A stretch of DNA of 64,000 nucleotides from Kutzneria sp. 744 (lineage in GTDB: Bacteria; Actinomycetota; Actinomycetes; Mycobacteriales; Pseudonocardiaceae), in assembly GCF_000568255.1 (NCBI RefSeq), contig NZ_KK037166.1:4454171-4518170 (forward strand), in the 5' to 3' direction. The notes under the pieces were generated by a model. That model saw only the letters and a list, made by a program, of their open reading frames with translations, was not told where the DNA came from and made no database searches. This document shows positions 44,189 to 51,558 of the stretch, one piece after another (position 1 is the stretch's first letter; every line of letters starts with the position of its first letter). The position numbers and the translations under genes were made by a program.

Positions 44189-45468
44189 TGAGGCGAGTGG
44201 TGATCACCGGCATGGGTGTGACCGCTCCCGGTGGCGTCGGGGTTTCCGCGTTCTGGGAACTGTTGACCGCCGGGCGGCCGATGACCCGGTTGATCACCCG
44301 GTTCGACGCCACGCCGTTCCGGTCACGCATGGCGGCGGAGTGCGACCTGCACCCGGCCGTGCATGGCACGACCACCCGGGATACCCGCTGGCTCGACCGC
44401 TATCTCCAGTTCGCGACCGCCGCCGCCACCGAGGCGCTGCGCGATTCCGGGCTGAATGCGGTCGAGGAGGACGAGTGGCGGGTCGGCGTGGTGATGGGCA
44501 CCGCCCTGGGTTCGGCGGCCTTGCTGGAGCAGAACTACGTGGTGATGAGCGACAGCGGCGCGAAATGGGAACTGGACCACCAGTACGGCTCTCCCCATCT
44601 GCATCTGGCGTGGACGCCGAGCATGCTCGGCGCGGAGATCGCCCGACTGTGCGGCGCCCGCGGCCCGGTGCACACGGTGTCGAGCGGCTGCACGGCCGGG
44701 ATCGACGCGGTCGGCTACGCCGCCCAGCTCATCCTGGACGGCGACGCCGACGTGGTGGTGGCCGGCGGCGCCGAGGCGCCGATATCGCCCGTGACCGTCG
44801 GCAGCTTCGACGCGATCAGGGTGACGTCGTCGCGCAACGACGATCCCGAGCACTCCTGCCGTCCGTTCGACCGGGACCGCGACGGCTTCGTGCTCGGTGA
44901 GGGAGCCGCCGTCCTGGTCCTCGAGGAGCGCCGGCACGCGATCCGGCGAGGCGCGACCGTGCTGTGCGAGGTCGCCGGCTACGCCACGCTGAGCAGCGCG
45001 CACCACATGACCGGGTTGACCACCGACGGCAGGGTGCTCGCGGTGGCCATCACCCAGGTGCTCAACCAGGCGCGCCTGGGCCCCACCGAGATCGACTACA
45101 TTAGCGCGAACGGCACCGGAACCCGCCAAAACGACCGGCACGAGACCAACGCGGTCAAGTTGGCTCTCGGGCAGTACGCGTACTCGGTGCCCATGAGCTC
45201 GATCAAGTCGATGATCGGGCACGCGCTCGGCGCCAGCGGGGCGATCGAGCTGGTCGCGTCCGCGCTGGCCATCGAACGTGGCGCCGTGCCACCGACGGCC
45301 AACCTCATGGCGGCGGACCCCGAGTGCGATCTGGACTACGTTCCCGACACCGCCCGCGAGCACCGCGTCAACGTCGCGCTGTCGCTGGGCAGCGGGTTCG
45401 GCGGGTTCCAGTCCGTGATGGCCTTGCGCCGCCCCGATTCGCGCGGCGTGGAAACGAGCCGGCTGTGA
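44188..45468 (+). CDS. Type II PKS ketosynthase alpha
   Basis: 426 residues from ATG 44188 (GAGGTG ten bases upstream; a GTG one codon earlier is also possible). RRVVITGMGVTAPGG opens a thiolase-fold ketosynthase. The nucleophilic Cys168 lies in VSSGCTAGIDAVGYA, with His in NGTGTRQNDRHE and SMIGHALGASG completing the triad. It catalyses decarboxylative malonyl-ACP condensation as a heterodimer with the next gene product, whose GTG overlaps this stop as GTGA. Next come ACP and aromatase/cyclase, a minimal set for an aromatic polyketide or spore-pigment-like product. Confidence 0.95.
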   Translation: MRRVVITGMGVTAPGGVGVSAFWELLTAGRPMTRLITRFDATPFRSRMAAECDLHPAVHGTTTRDTRWLDRYLQFATAAATEALRDSGLNAVEEDEWRVGVVMGTALGSAALLEQNYVVMSDSGAKWELDHQYGSPHLHLAWTPSMLGAEIARLCGARGPVHTVSSGCTAGIDAVGYAAQLILDGDADVVVAGGAEAPISPVTVGSFDAIRVTSSRNDDPEHSCRPFDRDRDGFVLGEGAAVLVLEERRHAIRRGATVLCEVAGYATLSSAHHMTGLTTDGRVLAVAITQVLNQARLGPTEIDYISANGTGTRQNDRHETNAVKLALGQYAYSVPMSSIKSMIGHALGASGAIELVASALAIERGAVPPTANLMAADPECDLDYVPDTAREHRVNVALSLGSGFGGFQSVMALRRPDSRGVETSRL

Positions 45469-46676
45469 CCGTTGCGGCCGTGATCACCGGAGTCGGCCCG
45501 GTCGCACCGGGCGGCGTCGGCGCCACGGAGTTCTGGCAGGCCATCTCCGCGGGCAGGAACCTGTTGGCGCGGATCACCCGGTTCGACCCCGAGGACAACC
45601 CGGTCACCATCGCCGGCGAGGTCAGCTTCGACGCCGACGAGCTGATCGAGCACCGCTACCTGGTGCAGACCGACCGGGCCACCCAGTTCGGTCTCGCTGC
45701 CGCCGACCTCGCCATGGCCGACGCGATGTTCTCGCCACCCGCGCTCAATCCCTTCGCCGCGGGCGTGATCACCACCAGCTGTGTCGGCGGCGCCGAGTCC
45801 CTGCAGCGAGGGCTCGGCAAGCTGTGGCGCTGCGGCCCGGACCACGTCAGCCCGTACCAGTCGTTCGCGTCGAGCCACGCGGCGACGACCGGGCAGGTGT
45901 CGATCCGTGACACCATGAAGGGGCCGTGCGGGGTCCTCGTCACCGACGAGGCCGGCGGGCTCGACACGCTGGCGCACGCCCGACGCGCCATCCGACGCGG
46001 CGCCCGGATCATGATCGCGGGCGCGGCCGAGGCGCCACTGTGCCCCTACGCGTTGGCACCGCAGTACTCCGCCCGAATGCTCAGCGAGTCGGCCGATCCC
46101 CGCACCGCCTATCTCCCGTTCTCCCACGACGCACGCGGATACGTGCCGGCCGAGGGAGCCGCCATGTTCGTGGTGGAGTCGGCGGCCGACGCCGCCGAGA
46201 GGGGCAGTCGGCCCAAGGCCGTGATCTCCGGGCACGGCGCGACCTTCAGCGCGGTCGCCGCCTTCGACCCGTCGGGCGAGGGGCTGGCAATGGCGTGCCG
46301 CAAGGCCATCACGGCGGCCGGCTGCCGGCCGGAGGACATCGACGTCGTCTTCGCCGACGCGACTGCCATCCCCACGGCCGACCGCGCCGAGGTCACCGTG
46401 ATCAAGTCGCTGTTCGGCACGAAGGTTCCGGTGACCGCGCCCAAGGCCGGGTTCGGTCGGGCGTACGCCAGCTCCTCCGCGTTGGACGCCGCGGCCGCCG
46501 TCCTCAGCCTCGATCACGGGATCATTCCGCCGATCCCGGCGCTCGCCGAGCCGATCGACGAACTCGACTTCGTCGTCGGCGCCCCGCGCCGGGCCGAGCT
46601 GCGCACCGCGCTCGTGCTCGCCCGGGGGTACGGCGGCATGAACTCCGCACTTGTCTTACGCCGCCCGGATCACTGA
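45465..46676 (+). CDS. Type II PKS chain-length factor (KSbeta)
   Basis: 403 residues from a GTG in a GTGA overlap. AAVITGVGPVAPGGVG and the C-terminal GYGGMNSALVLRRP mark the KS fold, while the active-site block reads VLVTDEAGGLDTL. The Cys is replaced by Glu at residue 162 rather than by the usual Gln (Gln161 in the actinorhodin CLF), and the preceding Gly is Asp. The active-site His positions are also lost (FADATAIPTADRAE), as expected. It pairs with KSa and sets chain length. The Glu could still promote decarboxylation or mark a divergent subfamily. Confidence 0.94.
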   Translation: MTVAAVITGVGPVAPGGVGATEFWQAISAGRNLLARITRFDPEDNPVTIAGEVSFDADELIEHRYLVQTDRATQFGLAAADLAMADAMFSPPALNPFAAGVITTSCVGGAESLQRGLGKLWRCGPDHVSPYQSFASSHAATTGQVSIRDTMKGPCGVLVTDEAGGLDTLAHARRAIRRGARIMIAGAAEAPLCPYALAPQYSARMLSESADPRTAYLPFSHDARGYVPAEGAAMFVVESAADAAERGSRPKAVISGHGATFSAVAAFDPSGEGLAMACRKAITAAGCRPEDIDVVFADATAIPTADRAEVTVIKSLFGTKVPVTAPKAGFGRAYASSSALDAAAAVLSLDHGIIPPIPALAEPIDELDFVVGAPRRAELRTALVLARGYGGMNSALVLRRPDH

Positions 46677-46742
46677 CATCGTCCGGACCACCGGGTCGCC
46701 TCCACCCGCAGTGCCCGCAACCACCTGCGAAGGCGTTGAACC

Positions 46743-47006
46743 ATGTCCTCGATCTCCGAGCAGACCTACCAGGAACTCGCGTCGGTCATTCTCCAGTGCG
46801 GCGGCATCACGGTGAGCATCCACCGGTTGAGTCACCGTGGGACGACGTTCGCGGACATCGGGGTGGATTCCCTCGGCATGCTCGCGGTCGTCCGCGAGCT
46901 GGAGCACCGCCGCCGGGTCGACCTGGGTGCGACGGCGGCGCAGGACTGCCGGACACCCCACCAGCTCATGTCGCGTCTGTGCGAAGCCTGCGACGGCGAG
47001 GTGTGA
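46743..47006 (+). CDS. Acyl carrier protein of type II PKS
   Basis: 87 residues from ATG 46743. The helix II motif GVDSLGMLAVVRELEHR holds the phosphopantetheine Ser (about residue 43). It carries the growing chain for the KSa/KSb pair. The position after the ketosynthases is the canonical one. Confidence 0.93.
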   Translation: MSSISEQTYQELASVILQCGGITVSIHRLSHRGTTFADIGVDSLGMLAVVRELEHRRRVDLGATAAQDCRTPHQLMSRLCEACDGEV

Positions 47007-47009
47007 CCG

Positions 47010-47489
47010 GTGGCGGTGCACATCACGAACGAGGTGCTCATCGGCGCGCCGGTGGACCTCACCTGGCGGCTTGCCAACGACATCGGGCACTGGCCCGACC
47101 TGTTCGGCGAGTACGCGTCGGTGCGGCTGCTGCACCGCGACGGCGCCGCGTCCCGATTCCAGCTCACCGCACCGCCCGACGCCCGGGGCAGGGTGCTCAC
47201 CTGGATCCTCGAGCAGCTGAGCGACCCCGCGCGCCGGACGGTGCACGCCCGGCGCATCGGGCCGGGGCCGCTCGAGCAACTGTCGGTCCGATGGAGCTGT
47301 GCCGGGATCGGCGGTGTGGCGACGCGCCTGTGCTGGATCCAGGACTTCGCGACGCGGCCGGACACCCCGATCGACGACGCGGCGATGATGTCGCACCTGG
47401 ACTTCGGTTCGAGCACGCGGCTGGATCTGCTGCGCCGCAGGATCGAGTCGGTGGCCCGCGCGCAACGGCTGGCCGGGGGCGGCGGGTGA
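47010..47489 (+). CDS. Aromatase/cyclase (SRPBCC polyketide cyclase)
   Basis: 159 residues from GTG 47010, three bases after the ACP stop, with GAGGTG upstream. HITNEVLIGAPVDLTWRLAN, DIGHWPDLFGEYASV and the C-terminal amphipathic helix (STRLDLLRRRIESVARAQRL in part) fit the helix-grip fold of single-domain aromatase/cyclases of the WhiE ORFVI/TcmN type. It would fold and aromatise the first ring. No ketoreductase or oxygenase follows, so the product may be a non-reduced aromatic. Confidence 0.9.
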   Translation: MAVHITNEVLIGAPVDLTWRLANDIGHWPDLFGEYASVRLLHRDGAASRFQLTAPPDARGRVLTWILEQLSDPARRTVHARRIGPGPLEQLSVRWSCAGIGGVATRLCWIQDFATRPDTPIDDAAMMSHLDFGSSTRLDLLRRRIESVARAQRLAGGGG

Positions 47490-47533
47490 GGACGGCGTCG
47501 CAGGCGGGACCGCAGTGGTCTCCCGTGGCGGGG

Positions 47534-48442
47534 TCACATGGTGGAGCACCATAAATCGGCCAGGGAGGTCGCCAGCCCGATACGGGGGCGCCAGCCCAGC
47601 GACCGCTCCGCGATGGCGACATCCGCCTGTTGCCAGGGAATCTCCGGAGCCGGGCCGGGGATGGCTTCGCTTTCCCTTATCTCGCCGCGGAGTCCGACTA
47701 TGCGTGTCATGGTGTCGGCGAGCGTGCGCAGCGGGACGCCGTGCCCGCTGCCCACGTTCACCACCGGCCAGTCCAGCGAGACCGCCGTGACCGCCGCCTC
47801 GACCGCGCCCGCGACATCGCGGGCGTCGACGAAGTCCCGAACGATGTCCAGCGGTCCGAGCACGACATCGCAGTCCGCCCCGGCCGCCCGCCTGACCTCC
47901 GCCACGACCGGTCCCACGACGCTGTCCACCGACATCCCCGGTCCGATGGCACTGAACACCCTGAGCACCGTCGCCTCGAGACCCGCGGTCCGCGCCGTCA
48001 CGACCAGTCTGGTCGCGGCGAGCTTGGTGACGCCGTAGGTGCCTTCCGGGCGGACCGGCGCGTCCTCGTTGATCGGCCTTTCCACGTCGACCACGCCGTA
48101 CTCGGCCGAGCATCCCAGGTGCACCAGGCGAATCGGCAGGTGGCTGTCTAATAACGCCTCCACCAGTGACGACGTTGCCGTGACGTTGCCGGCGACCATC
48201 GCCGCCGGATCCCCGTTGGTGACGCCGGCGCAGTTGACCACGACGTCCGGCATCACCGCCTGGAGCATCGAGGCGACCGCGTCCGGCCCGCACACGCCGA
48301 GGTCGAGCGCGATGTGCCAGGGGGACGTGACCAGCGGCGACCGGCCCGAGGTGATCACGGTGAGGTCGCGGTCGTGCGCAAGTCTGCGAAAAACATGGCG
48401 GCCAAGGAACCCTGCGGCGCCAAGAACCAGAACACGTCGCAT
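47534..48442 (-). CDS. NAD-dependent epimerase/dehydratase (nucleotide-sugar type)
   Basis: 302 residues from ATG 48442 with AAAGAGGTG about nine bases upstream. RRVLVLGAAGFLGRHV is the NAD motif; HLGCSAEYG and YGVTKLAATRLV give the Ser and Tyr/Lys of an extended SDR; IVRDFVDARDVAGA and NVGSGHGVPLRTLAD are blocks of UDP-sugar epimerases and dehydratases. It converges on the PKS operon with 44 bp between stops. It could make a deoxysugar, but no glycosyltransferase is in sight. Confidence 0.88.
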   Translation of the reverse strand: MRRVLVLGAAGFLGRHVFRRLAHDRDLTVITSGRSPLVTSPWHIALDLGVCGPDAVASMLQAVMPDVVVNCAGVTNGDPAAMVAGNVTATSSLVEALLDSHLPIRLVHLGCSAEYGVVDVERPINEDAPVRPEGTYGVTKLAATRLVVTARTAGLEATVLRVFSAIGPGMSVDSVVGPVVAEVRRAAGADCDVVLGPLDIVRDFVDARDVAGAVEAAVTAVSLDWPVVNVGSGHGVPLRTLADTMTRIVGLRGEIRESEAIPGPAPEIPWQQADVAIAERSLGWRPRIGLATSLADLWCSTM

Positions 48443-48867
48443 GCCGTTCTGCACCTCTTTCGCTATTCGGATCGGCGCCACCGGGCAAGTCGCCCCTGGC
48501 GCGATCCACGACCACCACCAAGCGCGGGAGGACGGCCTCGATCCCCTACGTGCCCCGTTCGACATCGATCCGGAACCGTTGACGATGGCCGGATCGGGTA
48601 ACCGAAGATGATCAGGCCCGCCACCGCTGGTCGATTATGGCCACAAGTCGTTATGTGTCCTACAAAGAACGGTATTCTTCACCCGTCCGATAACAGCGGC
48701 CGGTCGATCGCGCCGAGTGGCCCGGCACCGTTCAACCTGTCGCGCAGCCACCATCACCCGAGTGCCGCAAGTTGCACATCTCAACGTGACGGCAGGTAGT
48801 CGCTCATCGCCTCTTGCCGGCAGGCGTTCGATAAACCGGACATCACGGACACAACGAACCCATATCG
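48443..48867. other. Intergenic, no gene recognised
   Basis: Lower coding bias; a short AT-richer patch near 48640-48680. No repeat or RNA gene recognised. Confidence 0.4.
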
Positions 48868-49260
48868 CTACTCAAAGTAGTTGATGACGTACATCGCGTG
48901 ACAGTCATTCGATCCGAGTTCCGTTTCTCGCAGCTCAGCGCGCGAATGGAGCCGACCCATGGTGAACGCCGGTGGGGAAGAATTCGTGTGCACCAGATCC
49001 TCGCGCCGGCTATCGGCGAGTATGTTTCGGACGTCAAGCACCACGACGCGGTCAGCGGCCCGGACCGCGGCCATGTGGTGGGCCGCGACAAGAAGCGCAC
49101 ACTCCCGCGCGACCTTCCGCATGGCGTCCATCAGCACCATTTCGCCGAATTCGTCCAGACAAGCGGTCCGCTCGTCGACGAGCGGCGTGGCGGCACGGGC
49201 CAGCGGCGCGCCTCCGGCGGCGACCCACTGCCGGCGCACGCCCGACGCCGGTGCCGCGGC
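48868..49260 (-). pseudogene. Fragment of an ABC transporter ATP-binding domain
   Basis: The frame ending at 48868 reads PLVDERTACLDEFGE, a Walker B and D-loop with a missing residue, then MDAMRKVARECALLVAAHHM with the switch His and AADRVVVLDVRNILADSRRE. This is the end of an ABC exporter ATPase. The Walker A, signature motif and membrane part are absent, and upstream frames are scrambled. It lies just after the lasso-cyclase-like genes on the same strand, where lasso clusters often have their exporter. Confidence 0.65.
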
Positions 49261-49438
49261 AGCTCGTCCACCGCAACCGCGGGAAGCCTCGGACAGGTCG
49301 CGGCCGATGACTGAGGGCGCCGGCGTGCCCGGGTCGACCGGCTCGCGCTCGGGCTGCGATTCCTGCTCGTCATCGTCGCCGTGGTCAGCGCGGTGCCGGT
49401 CCGATGGGGCGAGCAGGTTCAGGTGCGACACGATGTGG

Positions 49439-51319
49439 TCATTCCTTCGCTTCCGATGGTTCGACGGCATCCGCCGCGCTGCCCAGATCCGCCTTGGCCA
49501 GATCGCGCAGCCACCGTTCGCAGCCGAACGTTCGAGACAGCGCGACGCGCTCGGGGTCGGACTCCGGCAACCGGGCGCACGCCGACCGCAGCTGATCGGT
49601 GTCGACGAGCCCCAGCCGCGCCAGCGCGGAGTCCTCGCACAGCGCGAGGAGGTCGGAACGGCGCTGGTCGGGTGCGGCGGGTTCCGGGGCCGACGCCGGC
49701 GGCTCGACCGGGCGGCGCACGATTGCGTCCGGGACGACGCCTCGCATCGCCTCGACCAGCAGCGCCCTGTCCCGTCCGGGGCTCGTGCGCTCGTGCGGAC
49801 GGACGGCCAGGCACGCCTCCACCACTCGATCGTCGAGGAACGGGGCCGCGATCGCGACGTCGGCCGACGCGACCAGGCCGGCGAGGCCTCGCACGCGGTA
49901 GGCCACCTGCCGGACGGCCCACAGCGCGTCGTGCTGGCCGCGTGTCCGTGCCAGCGGACGCACGTCCGCAGCCACTTCCCCGATCAGCTCACGCACCGCG
50001 TCCGCGGCGTCAGCGGTCGCCCATGTGGGAAGTCGGAACGGGGATCCCCAGCCTGCCGGCGCGGGATCGCCCTCCGGTGGGCACGCGGTGAGGGCACGCC
50101 CCGTGTCGACGAGCCAGCCACCGTAGTCGCGCCGGTCGGTCCAGATCCGCGCGACCGACCTCCGCGACCAGCGCTGCGCCTGCCGATGACCGCGGGCATG
50201 GGAAAGCGCCAGCAGCGGTCGGGTCAGCGCGAGGTCGTAGAGGTAGGCCGAACCACCTTGCAGCACTTCGGACGCGCCGCTGTCGGTAAGGTGCGTCTGG
50301 CAGCCCGCCGCCGCCAGTTTGCGGGCTGCGGCAAGCATGTTCGCCCGGTTCTCGATACCGGTGAGCGGCTCGTCCCAGGTGGGTCCGGGCACGGCCACGT
50401 CCGCGTATGGCGGCCGTACCTCCCCGGGCGACACCGCCAACCGCCGAGCGTGCGGAAGTCCCCGCACCGCGCGCTCCACCGCGGGCGAACCATTGTCGCC
50501 GGTGGCGATCAGGACGGCGAGTTGCCTGCCGCTGCCGGCGGCCAGGTAGCAGATCGCGGCCGAGTCGATGCCGCCGGTGAGATCGCAACTCAGCGTTGGC
50601 TTCGTGTAGGCGCGGCCCCACACTGCGGTCTCCAGCGCCACCCGCACCGCGCTCGCACCCGATTGCAGTCCGAGGTTCGGTTCCGGCGGCTCCCACCATC
50701 GCACCACCTCGCCGGCGCCGGTGTCCGACACGCACAGATAGCTGTCCCCCGGGACTGCGAAAACTCCCTGCCACAGCGCGCCGTCCGCCAACGGGTACGG
50801 CGCGTTCGGCACGAGCAACCGCGCGGCCAGACGCCTGCGGTCCACCGCGGCGCCGGTCATCCGGGCCATCACGTCGCCCCGGTCCGTGGCCACCGTGACG
50901 CCGTCGACCAGGGCGTGGAACACTCGCCGCAGGCCGGAAACGCTGCCCTGGAAACGCAATCGGCCGCGCACCGACGCGATGAGGTGGAAACTGCCGGGAA
51001 GCGAGGCCGCGACCGCGTCGACGTCGGCGACATCGCGGATCCGCGAGACCCACTGGGAAAGCTCGGCGCCACCGACCGGGCAGTGTCCCACGACGGCCAG
51101 CCGCGTCGTGCCGACCTCAGCGAACTGGAACTCGCCGGCCGGCCACCGACCCACCAGCCACGGCCGTCCCGAGACGTGGTCGATCCGCGTGGCCGGGGTC
51201 GGGGCCGCGGCCGCCGCGACGGTGGCGCGTTCGGTGTCAGGCAGCACGACGAACCATCCCTCACCGGGCCACGCCACGGGCAGGCGCCGGTCCGGTGACA
51301 CGTCCCTGGTTGCGCACAC
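49439..51319 (-). CDS. Lasso-peptide-cyclase-like asparagine synthetase homologue, degenerate active site
   Basis: 626 residues from a GTG with GGGGA six bases upstream. The N-terminus GWFVVLPDTERA and SGRPWLVGRWPAG is the inactive glutaminase-like domain of actinobacterial lasso cyclases, lacking the Cys1 nucleophile. The synthetase domain has the ATP pyrophosphatase loop SCDLTGGIDSAA (SGGxDS with Ser to Thr), but the usual GHGGDEVL block is replaced by DSGASEVLQGG, losing Gly and Asp expected near the PPi/Mg site. PFLDDRVVEACLAVRP follows. Known role: adenylate an Asp/Glu side chain and close the macrolactam. This copy may be inactive or altered; its tandem neighbour keeps the motif. Confidence 0.88.
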   Translation of the reverse strand: MCATRDVSPDRRLPVAWPGEGWFVVLPDTERATVAAAAAPTPATRIDHVSGRPWLVGRWPAGEFQFAEVGTTRLAVVGHCPVGGAELSQWVSRIRDVADVDAVAASLPGSFHLIASVRGRLRFQGSVSGLRRVFHALVDGVTVATDRGDVMARMTGAAVDRRRLAARLLVPNAPYPLADGALWQGVFAVPGDSYLCVSDTGAGEVVRWWEPPEPNLGLQSGASAVRVALETAVWGRAYTKPTLSCDLTGGIDSAAICYLAAGSGRQLAVLIATGDNGSPAVERAVRGLPHARRLAVSPGEVRPPYADVAVPGPTWDEPLTGIENRANMLAAARKLAAAGCQTHLTDSGASEVLQGGSAYLYDLALTRPLLALSHARGHRQAQRWSRRSVARIWTDRRDYGGWLVDTGRALTACPPEGDPAPAGWGSPFRLPTWATADAADAVRELIGEVAADVRPLARTRGQHDALWAVRQVAYRVRGLAGLVASADVAIAAPFLDDRVVEACLAVRPHERTSPGRDRALLVEAMRGVVPDAIVRRPVEPPASAPEPAAPDQRRSDLLALCEDSALARLGLVDTDQLRSACARLPESDPERVALSRTFGCERWLRDLAKADLGSAADAVEPSEAKE

Positions 51320-51383
51320 TGCGTCCCCTAGTTCGATCGAAAGACGTCAACGACAGAGAGTCCATCCGCGTATCGCCCGCTCC

Positions 51384-51425
51384 GGGAGGTCCCGGGCATC
51401 CCCCGACGGATGCCCGGGACCTCCC
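51384..51425. terminator. 18-bp hairpin between the two cyclase-like genes
   Basis: GGGAGGTCCCGGGCATCC and GGATGCCCGGGACCTCCC pair perfectly around six bases. It lies 134 bp after the right-hand cyclase-like gene ends and 65 bp before the left-hand one begins, so it probably terminates or attenuates readthrough between them. Confidence 0.75.
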
Positions 51426-51558
51426 GCCTCAGGCCATCTCAGACCTGAGCGGGCCGGTCGCCCAGACGACCTCTGGCCAGCGACGCGAATCGGCCACGCC
51501 GCGCGAACGGGCCGATCCCCCACCGCTCACGTCGATCTCGGGTGACCGGCAAGCGTGG

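Noticed and set aside
51429-51530. 33-residue frame between the two cyclase-like genes, considered as precursor
   Set aside because: Ribosome site is weak and a Gly1-to-Glu ring would be of the wrong size.
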